This document shows, one piece after another, positions 56,001 to 63,969 of a DNA stretch of 64,000 nt. Origin of the DNA: Pseudoalteromonas luteoviolacea DSM 6061 (GTDB lineage Bacteria; Pseudomonadota; Gammaproteobacteria; Enterobacterales; Alteromonadaceae); contig NZ_AUYB01000013.1 of the NCBI RefSeq assembly GCF_001625655.1, positions 111,630-175,629 on the forward strand. The letters run 5' to 3'. A model generated the notes under the pieces. It saw nothing but the letters and a program-made list of their open reading frames with translations. It was not told the origin of the DNA and made no database searches. The stretch's first letter is position 1. Each line of letters begins with the position of its first letter. The position numbers were made by a program, and so were the translations under genes.

Positions 56001-57567
56001 GACCAACCAAATATTAGAGCCTGGCAAATCTATGACCGTTTCAAAAGACGTATGGTCAGGACTCATTAGTGTGCCAGGTAAAGAAGGTGATCTACTCGTC
56101 AGCCATGGGCCTATTTTTAATATCGCTGAGTTTGCAACAGGTCTCTATGCCTATCCGTATGGTTGCGCCGAGCAAACCACAAGTAAGGCTTGGCCATTTG
56201 CGCTTAAACACGCGCAGCTAGATAAATTTCAACAAAATACTTTAAGTAAAAATGCCCAACTATCTACTAATCAAGCCTTTTTAGGTGCTGCAATTAAGCG
56301 CTTAAAAACCATGCAGAAAACCACTGGCGGCTTTGGTTTATGGGGCAGTTATGCCGTGGAGAAACCTTGGTTAACAGTCTATGTTACCGACCTGCTCACA
56401 CATATTGATAACAACTACCCAGAATTGGTGCCAAGCAGTATGTTAAAAGACGCGCAGTACCGTGTCTTTAGATATGCTCGTGGAGATTTTGTTGATGACT
56501 TAACAATCTCACAATCAGAAGCGACTGCAGCGAAAAGCTACGCAGCTTACCTTTCTAGTCGATTAGGGAAATTGAGTTTCAGTGATCTGGAAGCACTGAA
56601 TCTGAATACCCATCCATCTAAACTAAGCCTACTGCACCTAGCTGCTGCTTACGCTAACACAGGTGCAAGCTCGCTCAGCGCACATTTATTAAACTTGTAT
56701 TATAAACAGCCAAGGGTTGGGGGTTACTTTTCTGATTATGGTAGTGATATTCGTGATTCAGCACTGGCAACTCTGGCCCTCAGTGATATTGCACAGGTAA
56801 AGGATCTCCGCCATAAAGCGCAAAAGTTGCGTACTTCCCTGCTTGAGCAACTGCCCGACCAAATTGCTGACAAAGATTGGCTAAGTACACAAGAACGTGC
56901 AGCATTGCTGCGCAGTGCCGTTGCAAATGCCAAACAGAACGAGCAACATGTGGACGTAACGATAGATAACCGCCCAAATACACAACAAGGCTTGGTGACA
57001 CACCCATTGACCCCAGCTCTTTCGATTGCCAATACTGGGGAGCACAATCTCTACATTCAGCAACTGGCAAAGGGCTACGTCAAGCTTGATGAGCAGATCG
57101 CTAACCAAGTCAATCCGTTTAACACCATCAAAATGAAACACTTTTTAAGGCGCTGGTTTACACTTGATGGTAAACCTATGGACGAAAATATCACGCTAAA
57201 AGTGGGTGACCGCGTAGTGGTAGTTTTGGATATACATAGTAAAGAACATATCTCGGATGCACTTATCATAGATCGCATTCCAGCAGGTTTCGTACTTGAA
57301 AATCCAGCTTTATTGCAAGATCTCGATATCGAGCAATCGTTACCGCCAAATGTCACTCTCGCTAACACTGAACATCAAGAATACCGTCATGATAGGTATG
57401 TAGCTGCCGCAGAAATAAATAAAGGAAAGCAACAACTTGCTTATTTACTTCGCGCTGAGATCCCCGGTGTTTATGGTAACCCACCGACCTTTTTTGAGTC
57501 GATGTATAAACCCCAAAAGCATGTGCTTTATAGACAGTACCCTTCTACACTTTCCATAGAGCGTTAG
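53071..57567 (+). CDS. Bacterial alpha-2-macroglobulin family protein
   Basis: A 1498-residue exported protein of the YfhM/ECAM type. These proteins trap attacking proteases in the periplasm when the wall is breached. An N-terminal signal segment (residues ~10-28) is followed by several macroglobulin domains. The reactive thioester motif is CAEQ (Cys1032 to Gln1035, in YPYGCAEQTTS), then an alpha-helical thioester domain and a receptor-binding-like end. Unlike E. coli ECAM, I see no lipobox in the signal. A low-complexity NNNNTNRND stretch lies near residue 806. pbpC follows after 69 bases, the conserved pairing of this family. Confidence 0.92.
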   Translation: MNIRNVRTYSLMCFCLLMLLGWHSALEANSKTRQTPHVAIVGSGPLVPKGSGQAIPISYKNTTEVDVEILHLTSPHDFLNRYYLNDNLYPSALDRLSYSFNSVFADRFTLPKSSPEEIHSAKLPIPKHLASGWYIVTLKAAGVFNDIQIKHMLLTELGIQARLQKKHAHFSVNKLNDGTRVANAKVSIYRKHELIRQGKTDAQGNISFSFTAEENDIVFVEYIGNGKSPEVALLPLKETPLDLSGYALGGRVYQDTEAYIYSNRDLVRPGDTLPINVLLRDQDGIALDRETLTLTVKNPHQEQIVKETLNISDAGIFEKLLTTAKGWPTGRYTVGVHLDPSANQSLNELQFQLEEFVPERMDLQVASKSQFVLSGQSNHIDLTGKYLFGSPAAGNRFTTDVSHHPIRQFAGPYNDFIVGQDFYLSSRYKSLPKKRMSEEGTASVAISTPSARKIKSPIETKVLFALQESGGAAVQRSMTFTSWKDTNLPALKPLSKTFKYNSNAAFDVALLSPNGQKLESGSVKLTLYYDQGQHYWVYEEGIGWRRKKQDQWRKEQQLVVDLNADTTRIELPVDWGDYKLEATDLSSGTKTLHHFYAGWYRGYRQYPAKPEHLQLSLDKTVYTAGEKAEVTFDSPIDGELLVTLESDKVLWSQKLAVKQGEAKVTLPINKTLNRHDLYVTASLFGQQQNAPKRYLGISPLKLDRTERNLQLAVSLPDSIEPLQTIAVPVKASGLKPNKNSWVTVSMVDRGIINLSRFKPQNPHDFLFSQRRYSGDIIDLYSRQYDPRPNPFAQSRFGSDNNNNNTNRNDDLVESKTIQLMSRPVKLINGEALVELTLPDYNGEAQLIVTAFNDEQVGQLVQNQVIRMPLVAELSVPRFLVPGDISSIAIDLHNVSGDAQSLTVNLQTDADIEMPDNASRIVALEDGKNWSHIQPLIVSKTSPDNVVTFTLSVQGQGVDVNRSWRVPIKYLEPWATHVTNQILEPGKSMTVSKDVWSGLISVPGKEGDLLVSHGPIFNIAEFATGLYAYPYGCAEQTTSKAWPFALKHAQLDKFQQNTLSKNAQLSTNQAFLGAAIKRLKTMQKTTGGFGLWGSYAVEKPWLTVYVTDLLTHIDNNYPELVPSSMLKDAQYRVFRYARGDFVDDLTISQSEATAAKSYAAYLSSRLGKLSFSDLEALNLNTHPSKLSLLHLAAAYANTGASSLSAHLLNLYYKQPRVGGYFSDYGSDIRDSALATLALSDIAQVKDLRHKAQKLRTSLLEQLPDQIADKDWLSTQERAALLRSAVANAKQNEQHVDVTIDNRPNTQQGLVTHPLTPALSIANTGEHNLYIQQLAKGYVKLDEQIANQVNPFNTIKMKHFLRRWFTLDGKPMDENITLKVGDRVVVVLDIHSKEHISDALIIDRIPAGFVLENPALLQDLDIEQSLPPNVTLANTEHQEYRHDRYVAAAEINKGKQQLAYLLRAEIPGVYGNPPTFFESMYKPQKHVLYRQYPSTLSIER

Positions 57568-57636
57568 AGGTTTAATCAATCCGCAAGTAGGTAGTGCGGT
57601 AATGCACTGCCTACAACTCAACTTAGCCGTAGTCAC

Positions 57637-59823
57637 ATGACCCTTAAAAAAGCCCTTATCACAGTATTTTTCATGCCATTTGTGCTCATGATGATGGCCA
57701 TACTCTGGCATTATCATAATCCACTCCCCCCCATTTACCCGCATGGACCTGCAACACGCATCACCGCAAGCGATCAAATGACGTTACGTGCATTCGGCGA
57801 CCAACAGGGTGTACACCGTTATCATGTTGAGAACTCTGAAGTAAGTGAGTTTTACCTCGACGCACTATTACATTATGAGGATCGCTGGTTTTACTATCAT
57901 TACGGTGTAAACCCTCTTTCGTTAGTACGCGCTGCCGGACAGTGGCTCACAAATGGAAGAGTGATTTCAGGGGGCTCAACACTCTCTATGCAAGTGGCAA
58001 GATTGATTGACCCTCACGATAGAACAGTTGCAGGTAAACTGCACCAAATCGCACGGGCGATTCAACTAGAGTGGCACTATAGCAAAGACGATATCCTTAA
58101 CTTTTACCTCAATCTAGCCCCCTATGGTGGCAATATCGAAGGCATTGGCGCGGCTGCAATAAAGTACTTTGGTAAACATCCTAAACAACTCAATAAAAAC
58201 GAGGCGGCTTTGCTTGTGGTACTGCCACAAAAGCCCTCTCGCTATCGCCCTGATCGGTATATCGATTTGGCAAAAAGTATGCGTAACAAAGTGCTTGATA
58301 GGCTAAAACAAGGTAACTTAATAGATACAGCACAGTTTGACCTACTGACAGCAGAACCCATCAATTTATTTGGTCGAACTGAACCTCATTTGGCTCCGCT
58401 ACTAGGAAGGTACTTGAAAAAACAGTATCCACTTAGCCATAAAATCAATACCACTGTTGACTATGAGTTACAAAGTAAACTGCATAAACTATTGCACAGC
58501 GTCAGTACTCGGTTGCCGCGCAAAGCTTCAGCGGCAGCACTCATTGTAGAGAATCGTGATGCGAAGATAATTGCCTATCAAGGCTCAGTTAATTTTAACG
58601 ACTTAAGCCGTTTTGCTCACGTCGATATGGTTCGAGCTACCCGCTCTCCTGGTTCAACGCTTAAACCTTTTATTTACGGCCAAGCTTTAGATTTGGGGCT
58701 GATCCATAGTAAGAGCTTACTCAGTGATATTCCTGCCGACTTTAATGGTTATAAACCGCAGAATCTCAATGGTTATTTCAGTGGTGCTATCACTGCTGAA
58801 CAAGCATTACAAAAATCTCTGAACGTGCCAGCTATACAGCTACTAAACCGCATTTCACCAACAAAGTTTGAAGCCAACTTAGCAAAGGCCGATATTCAAC
58901 TTTCACATCAAAAAGCTAACTTATCAGTTGGTTTAGGGGGAACTGGAACCAATTTGCTCTCTCTTGCCAAACTATATAGGGCGTTGGTCAGTGGAGGTGA
59001 GGTTAAAGCACTGCAAATGCTGGAAATAGACGACACACAAAACAAATTTGGGGCAGTATTAACACCCAGTAATGCAAGAATATTAAGCCCTCAAAGTAGC
59101 TGGATCTTGTTTAAAATGCTCAGCTCGCAAAGTGCACCGGATAGGGTTGTCCCCTCTATTCGCCGAGAAATTGCATGGAAGACAGGCACTAGCTATGGCT
59201 ACCGAGATTTCTGGTCAGTGGGCGTCAGCACCGACTATACAGTTGCAGTGTGGGTGGGGCGACCAGATTCCAGTCCAATGTTAGGCTACTTAGGCGCCAC
59301 ACAAGCGGCCCCGATCATGTTTGATATTTTTGACTTGTTACCTAAAGATCATACAACACTTGTAAAGCCAACAGGGGTTGAACAAGCCTTAATCTGCTGG
59401 CCCAGTGGCAGATCAATTACGCAAGTATCCCACAATGAGTGTGCCGAACAACACCAAGCGCTGACTATAAATGGCATGACACCGCCCACAATGGATCTAT
59501 ACGGCGACTTTTCTTTAACACCAAATTGGCCGACTAAATTAGCGCAGTGGTTGAGTGCTAAAAAAGGAATGGAGAAAACAGAATCACACAGTCTAAATGC
59601 TCCTCCGGCAATAACTTCTTTGCAAAGTGGCCAGCATTACTATCGCTCGCAACTAGATATTTTGCCCTTAACATCCTCTTGGCCAGAAAAAACACAGTGG
59701 TTTATCAATCATCAACCTATAACTACACCGCAATTACAACTGAGCAATTATCACGGAAAAACGGTGGTTTCGGCGTGTATCAACACTTTATGTGAGCAGC
59801 AGACCATTTATATTCATCCATGA
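57637..59823 (+). CDS. pbpC: Penicillin-binding protein 1C
   Basis: A bifunctional class A PBP that polymerises and may cross-link murein, thought to act with the alpha-2-macroglobulin in wall repair. The 728-residue protein has a TM anchor (7-26), a GT51 transglycosylase (catalytic Glu in LHYEDRWFYYHYG, and GGSTLSMQVARL) and a transpeptidase with the active Ser340 (SPGSTLKPFIYG), SLN (QKSLNVP) and KTGT. A C-terminal BiPBP_C domain (~640-728) is typical of PBP1C. It follows the A2M gene without a terminator. Confidence 0.95.
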   Translation: MTLKKALITVFFMPFVLMMMAILWHYHNPLPPIYPHGPATRITASDQMTLRAFGDQQGVHRYHVENSEVSEFYLDALLHYEDRWFYYHYGVNPLSLVRAAGQWLTNGRVISGGSTLSMQVARLIDPHDRTVAGKLHQIARAIQLEWHYSKDDILNFYLNLAPYGGNIEGIGAAAIKYFGKHPKQLNKNEAALLVVLPQKPSRYRPDRYIDLAKSMRNKVLDRLKQGNLIDTAQFDLLTAEPINLFGRTEPHLAPLLGRYLKKQYPLSHKINTTVDYELQSKLHKLLHSVSTRLPRKASAAALIVENRDAKIIAYQGSVNFNDLSRFAHVDMVRATRSPGSTLKPFIYGQALDLGLIHSKSLLSDIPADFNGYKPQNLNGYFSGAITAEQALQKSLNVPAIQLLNRISPTKFEANLAKADIQLSHQKANLSVGLGGTGTNLLSLAKLYRALVSGGEVKALQMLEIDDTQNKFGAVLTPSNARILSPQSSWILFKMLSSQSAPDRVVPSIRREIAWKTGTSYGYRDFWSVGVSTDYTVAVWVGRPDSSPMLGYLGATQAAPIMFDIFDLLPKDHTTLVKPTGVEQALICWPSGRSITQVSHNECAEQHQALTINGMTPPTMDLYGDFSLTPNWPTKLAQWLSAKKGMEKTESHSLNAPPAITSLQSGQHYYRSQLDILPLTSSWPEKTQWFINHQPITTPQLQLSNYHGKTVVSACINTLCEQQTIYIHP

Positions 59824-59992
59824 ATGAAACGCTGTAAAAAGGGTGACATGGAAACTTAATTTTTTCTAAAATATGTACAAACTCAATTGTGGCAGATTTA
59901 GATTATTGTATGGGATCTGCTAAACTCTTGGTTATTAGTGCGCTTTCATCAGCGCCGCTTTTAGCTCAAGATTGAAAAAGGTGAACGTAACA

Positions 59993-60622
59993 GTGTCAAT
60001 AGATCCTTGGAAAGTATTAGAACTTGAACCGACTTCCGATCTACAAAAGATCGAAGCGGCTTATCAGCATAAACTTGCACAGCTAGACTCTGAGTCCGAG
60101 CAGGTTAGCGAGGAGCAAACTACGGCTCTCAATCAGGCCTACCAAGCTGCTTTGCAAACTCTCAAACAACCCTTCAAGCCCGCTGAAACCAGTTTATCTC
60201 ACCCACTTTTTACAGAGTTCAATGAAGATTTAACAGCGCTGTTAAGCAACGATTTGCGTCGCAATCAGCTGACAGCTTGGCAGCTATTAGTTGATCATCC
60301 TGCGGGGCAAGAACATGCTCTCAGAGATGACTTGAGCGCCCTGATCTTTGATCAAATTCTTCACTACCAAAAAACATGTGAAGATGACAAGCAATTGATC
60401 TCCAGTGAGATCCTAATTTATCTCACTGAACAGTTAGAATGGACAACGCGCGAAGATCTAAGAGCCCGTTATGGCGACAACTTTTATTACCGCATGACCC
60501 AGCAGCGCTTACCTGAACCAGAAGCGATAGCCGAACCCATTGGAGATACAGGCAACCTTGCCAATATCTTTATCGGACTGACTATTGTTTGCGCGATCGG
60601 GTTATTAATGATTTCCGTGTAA
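59993..60622 (+). CDS. Tail-anchored J-domain-like protein without HPD motif
   Basis: A 209-residue protein. Residues 3-30 (IDPWKVLELEPTSDLQKIEAAYQ) resemble helices I-II of a J domain, but the HPD loop that stimulates DnaK is absent (KLAQLDSESEQ follows). The middle part is helical and acidic, and the final ~19 residues (NIFIGLTIVCAIGLLMISV) are a TM helix, so it is probably tail-anchored in the inner membrane facing the cytoplasm. Start: the frame opens at TTG 59972, but GTG 59993 has AAGGTGA 9 bases upstream and is preferred. Function is unknown. Confidence 0.65.
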   Translation: MSIDPWKVLELEPTSDLQKIEAAYQHKLAQLDSESEQVSEEQTTALNQAYQAALQTLKQPFKPAETSLSHPLFTEFNEDLTALLSNDLRRNQLTAWQLLVDHPAGQEHALRDDLSALIFDQILHYQKTCEDDKQLISSEILIYLTEQLEWTTREDLRARYGDNFYYRMTQQRLPEPEAIAEPIGDTGNLANIFIGLTIVCAIGLLMISV

Positions 60623-60759
60623 CGCGGTTGCACAAAGTAAGCGCTTTTGGTGCTATCCACAATACCTGAAGGTAAAAGCCTGATGTGATAAAGTAGCTAG
60701 GAATTATTCTGACTTTGTCATATCAGCCATCGCGAATGGCACCAAACTAAGGAAACACC

Positions 60760-61116
60760 ATGACTATCACTCGCAAACATACCAATCAGCGTATGAGTCG
60801 AATTGTAGTGCACAATGACACCATCTACCTATGTGGACAAGTATGTAAAGATGCCACTCAGGGCATCCAAGAACAAACTCAAACGATGTTAGACAAGGTA
60901 GATGCTCTATTAGAAGAAGCCAACAGCGATAAATATCACCTGTTAAGTGCCACGGTTTACATCAGTGACATGCAGTACTTTGCACAGATGAACGAAGTTT
61001 GGGATGCTTGGGTACCTGAAGGCCACGCCCCTGCACGTGCATGTGTAGAAGCCGCAATGGCAAGGCCTGAGCTACTTGTTGAAGTCTCTGTTGTTGCTGC
61101 GGTCAAAAAAGACTAA
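60760..61116 (+). CDS. RidA-like protein (YoaB type)
   Basis: A 118-residue member of the YjgF/RidA superfamily, closer to E. coli YoaB than to Rid[32 protein letters not shown] and [22 protein letters not shown]. The arginine in APARACVEA corresponds to the catalytic arginine of RidA, so imine hydrolase activity is plausible, but the substrate is unknown. The ribosome site AAGGAAA precedes the ATG. It converges with the MocR gene. Confidence 0.88.
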   Translation: MTITRKHTNQRMSRIVVHNDTIYLCGQVCKDATQGIQEQTQTMLDKVDALLEEANSDKYHLLSATVYISDMQYFAQMNEVWDAWVPEGHAPARACVEAAMARPELLVEVSVVAAVKKD

Positions 61117-61168
61117 AACGCCTCTAGGGTGTGAGATTTATACGCTCCACCCACACACACCATAACAG

Positions 61169-62554
61169 CTAAATCACGATATCAGCGCGCTCTGTTAATT
61201 GCGTTAGTGCATCTTGCAATCGAGTCATGGCCACGTCAAACTCCACCCGGCTGGCTGGTCCGCCTAAAGTAAAGCGGATCCCATTTAACGTTGTGGGTTC
61301 ATATTTCGAGCCAAACACATCTAACGTCCGCACCAATACACTATGACCTTTTAGGTGCGCAGCAATATAGTGCATATTCAGTTCATCAGGCAGCATCAGA
61401 CAGACATTTAGCCCTGCAAAACGTGCGTGTAAATCAAAACGCGCCAACACATTATGAAGTGCTTGCTTTCGATACCTCAACTCATCAGCAAGTTTATTTT
61501 GTACATATTCATACTCCTTCCCCTGAATGGCACGCATCAGTAATTCAAAATTCATCATTGAAACAGACCAACACTGCGCATGAATTGCATTAATCACCGA
61601 CTGCTGCCAAAGCAAAGGGGCAAGCACATAGCCCGCTCTTAAACCACCACTGAAATACTTTGAAAAACTGGCAATATAAAAAACTCTATCCGGTGCTTTT
61701 TGCCACAACGGTAATCGCCACATCTCGGGTAAGCAATAGTTAACATCATCTTCCAATATGAAGAAATGATACTTACGACTCATTGCTAACAAAGCGGCTA
61801 ACTTTTCGTCGCTATATTGTATATTGGTCGGGTTTTGGCAGTTTGGGGTGATATAAATTGCTTTAACTGAACACGATTGGCAAATACTTTCCAATGCTTG
61901 CAGATCAATACCGTCTTCCAGCATTGGCACACCTTGATATTGTATATGAAGACTTTCACACGCTTTGAAAAAACCAGGGTATGTGAGCGCTTCATGCAGC
62001 ACTATATCTTGAGGTTCACATAAAGCAGATAAACAAGCGAAAATTCCTTGCTGTGCTCCCTGAGTGAAGACGATATCGTGTTGCTCACAATCAAACCCTT
62101 TGAGCTTTAACCATTCTCGATAAAAGCGTTGATGTTGTTCCAAGCCATTTAATTTGTATGTCATTACCTCACTGAGGTCCGCAACATTACTAGAAAGCGA
62201 CTGCATGGCCGCAGCCATAACTGCATCTTGTCCCATGCTAGGTTGTACACTTGATGCAAGGTCACTGACACCTTGAATCATATTCACACTGCTACGTTTA
62301 GACACATAAGTACCCGCCCCCAGTTTGGCACTGACATACCCTCTCTGCTCCAGAAGCACATAGGCACGTGTCACGGTGCCATGCGTAATTTTAAGGCTGT
62401 CAGCCAATGTCCTTTGAGCTGGTAACCGCTGCTCAAAACACAATTGTTTTTTATCAATGGCTTGTTCAATTAATTGAGCCAATGCCATGTATTTTGGTTG
62501 CTCTTGAGCAAGTCTATTAAACGCTTCAATCTCAGGGTGCCAAATTGTATTCAT
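61169..62554 (-). CDS. MocR family regulator (GntR HTH with aminotransferase-like domain)
   Basis: A 461-residue regulator. A GntR-type winged helix (residues ~20-85, RTLADSLKITHGTVTRAYVLLE) is fused to a fold-type I aminotransferase domain (~130-455). Its PLP lysine is Lys299 in ASFSKYFSGGLRAGY, with the YITPNCQNPTN segment upstream. MocR proteins usually use PLP or an amino-group ligand to control a divergent gene. Here that is a LysE exporter 96 bases away, with ATTGTAT boxes between them. Confidence 0.93.
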   Translation of the reverse strand: MNTIWHPEIEAFNRLAQEQPKYMALAQLIEQAIDKKQLCFEQRLPAQRTLADSLKITHGTVTRAYVLLEQRGYVSAKLGAGTYVSKRSSVNMIQGVSDLASSVQPSMGQDAVMAAAMQSLSSNVADLSEVMTYKLNGLEQHQRFYREWLKLKGFDCEQHDIVFTQGAQQGIFACLSALCEPQDIVLHEALTYPGFFKACESLHIQYQGVPMLEDGIDLQALESICQSCSVKAIYITPNCQNPTNIQYSDEKLAALLAMSRKYHFFILEDDVNYCLPEMWRLPLWQKAPDRVFYIASFSKYFSGGLRAGYVLAPLLWQQSVINAIHAQCWSVSMMNFELLMRAIQGKEYEYVQNKLADELRYRKQALHNVLARFDLHARFAGLNVCLMLPDELNMHYIAAHLKGHSVLVRTLDVFGSKYEPTTLNGIRFTLGGPASRVEFDVAMTRLQDALTQLTERADIVI

Positions 62555-62636
62555 AACAATAAATAAATTGATGACTAATTGTATTTATGACACTAATGAA
62601 TAACAGAGCAAATAGCAACAATTGTATCAATACAAT
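62544..62636. promoter_or_regulatory. Repeated ATTGTAT boxes between mocR and lysE
   Basis: ATTGTAT occurs at 62544-62550, 62578-62584 and 62621-62627. The last forms a palindrome with ATACAAT at 62630-62636 (2-base spacer). MocR regulators bind direct repeats in such gaps, so these are candidate operators. Confidence 0.5.
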
Positions 62637-62650
62637 ATAGGAGAACAATA

Positions 62651-63265
62651 ATGCCAACTGCGGATCTTGTCGCTCTAATACCTGCCCTTGTTATGTTTAG
62701 TTTTGCAGCTTCAATTACTCCAGGACCAAACAATATATTGCTGACTTATTCAGGCGCACATTTCGGGATCAGAAAAACGGTGCCTCATATCGCGGGAATT
62801 CGCGCAGGCATGACTTTGATCCACCTTATCATGCTCATCGGACTAGGCCAGATGCTGGTTAGTAGTCCCGGTTTGCATATGTTTTTTAAACTGTTAGCCA
62901 GCGGTTATATCTTGTTTTTGGCTTTTAAGATCTCTCAAAGTAGTGCACCTAGTAGCCTTAAAAATGAAAAACATAGGCCTATGTCATTTTTACAAGCGGC
63001 CATATTTCAACTTATAAACCCTAAGTGTATTGCAACACTTCTTTCACTGAGCACCGCATTGACCTTACCCGGCGAGCTCTATTGGCCATCAGCTGTACTT
63101 GGTGTACTGATGTTTAACCTCATCGCTCTGTTCAGTGGCTTCAGTTGGATTTACTTTGGTAAGGTCATCAGTCAACGGCTGCAAAATCCAAAGCATCAAA
63201 AATACTTTAATTACGTTATGGCTGGCCTGTTGCTCGCTTGCCTCCCCCTAATTCACATTAACTAA
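62651..63265 (+). CDS. LysE/RhtB family amino acid exporter
   Basis: A 204-residue integral membrane exporter. About six TM helices are visible (near residues 8-22, 45-70, 72-92, 112-135, 145-168 and 182-200). The family motif is SITPGPNNILLTYSGAHFG (residues 21-39), and FQLINPKCIATLL is the second signature. It probably exports an amino acid or related compound. Regulation by the divergent MocR protein is likely. A strong ATAGGAGA ribosome site precedes the ATG. A GNAT gene follows after 17 bases. Confidence 0.92.
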   Translation: MPTADLVALIPALVMFSFAASITPGPNNILLTYSGAHFGIRKTVPHIAGIRAGMTLIHLIMLIGLGQMLVSSPGLHMFFKLLASGYILFLAFKISQSSAPSSLKNEKHRPMSFLQAAIFQLINPKCIATLLSLSTALTLPGELYWPSAVLGVLMFNLIALFSGFSWIYFGKVISQRLQNPKHQKYFNYVMAGLLLACLPLIHIN

Positions 63266-63282
63266 ATATTGAGAGGCTAAAC

Positions 63283-63714
63283 ATGAAACTAACTAACCAA
63301 TTGAGCAAACAGCAATTTAATGATGTGTATTTGTTTCTCTCAAAAAGGAGTTATTGGAGCAAAGGTATTAACCAAGATAAGCTCCGTACCGCACTGGACA
63401 ATTCACTCTGCTTCGCCTTAGTTGAAGGGGGGCAACTTATCGCCTTTGCTAGGGTGGTCAGCGACTTTGCTACGTTTGCTAACTTATTGGATGTCTTTGT
63501 GCTTGAACCATTTCGTGGCAAAGGGTTTGGCAAAAAGCTTATTGATGCCGTCGTGACCCACCCCAAGTTACAAGGATTAAGACGCTTTACACTCGCAACC
63601 CATGATGCCCACGATTTATATCGACAATTTGGCTTTGAATGTCCAACCCAACCAGAGTTTATGATGGAAAGATATGACAAGGAGGTTAATAAACGCGGTA
63701 CAAATACTGTGTAG
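63283..63714 (+). CDS. GNAT family N-acetyltransferase
   Basis: A 143-residue acetyl-CoA-dependent transferase. The acetyl-CoA binding motif is RGKGFGK (residues 78-84), after the beta-4 strand LLDVFVLEPF. The C-terminal DLYRQFGFE motif is typical of the family. Its substrate is not clear. It probably forms an operon with the LysE exporter, which suggests a shared amino acid or amine substrate. AGAGG precedes the ATG. Confidence 0.88.
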   Translation: MKLTNQLSKQQFNDVYLFLSKRSYWSKGINQDKLRTALDNSLCFALVEGGQLIAFARVVSDFATFANLLDVFVLEPFRGKGFGKKLIDAVVTHPKLQGLRRFTLATHDAHDLYRQFGFECPTQPEFMMERYDKEVNKRGTNTV

Positions 63715-63737
63715 ATCACTGCTAACTAGAACTTTAT

Positions 63738-63767
63738 ATTAGCTGGCTGGTACACCAACCAGCTAAT
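63738..63767. other. Long imperfect hairpin between convergent genes
   Basis: ATTAGCTGGCTGGT (63738-63751) and ACCAACCAGCTAAT (63754-63767) pair at 13 of 14 positions. It lies between the GNAT gene and the small peptide gene and could end both transcripts, but neither strand shows a T-run. Confidence 0.5.
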
Positions 63768-63825
63768 AGGCAGAAGTGGTGAAGCTGATTTATGTTGATT
63801 CAGCTATCAACCCATCAATAGGTAA

Positions 63826-63969
63826 TTACTTACCTGTATGGGTTTGCGGCTTACATGGAAAATAGCAACCAGTGATCACTGCCCCACCAGCCACTTTGGC
63901 CGTTGCTGCAATTTCAACTTGCTTATTGGAAAGATTAGCCAGCTTTTTTGATTTTAATGTAAGTTTCAT
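63826..63969 (-). CDS. Small double-glycine-leader peptide (candidate RiPP/bacteriocin precursor)
   Basis: A 47-residue ORF too short for standard gene calls. The leader begins MKLTLKSKKLANLS and ends at AKVAGG (residues 24-29), a double-glycine processing site for a C39 peptidase/ABC exporter. The 18-residue core has two cysteines (TGCYFPC) plus Thr residues, as in lanthipeptide-like or bacteriocin precursors. The pattern resembles class I lanthipeptide leader families of marine gammaproteobacteria and Bacteroidetes. GGGAA lies about 8 bases upstream; an in-frame ATG at 63993 would add 8 residues. Modification and export genes, if any, lie beyond the right edge. Confidence 0.6.
   Translation of the reverse strand: MKLTLKSKKLANLSNKQVEIAATAKVAGGAVITGCYFPCKPQTHTGK

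Noticed and set aside
56736..57368. Several overlapping minus-strand frames opposite the alpha-2-macroglobulin gene
   Set aside because: Mutually overlapping in several frames, which indicates codon-bias shadows.
60687..60726. Inverted repeat TGATAAAGT/ACTTTGTCA before the YoaB-like gene
   Set aside because: Short arms with one mismatch and a long spacer; could be chance in AT-rich DNA.
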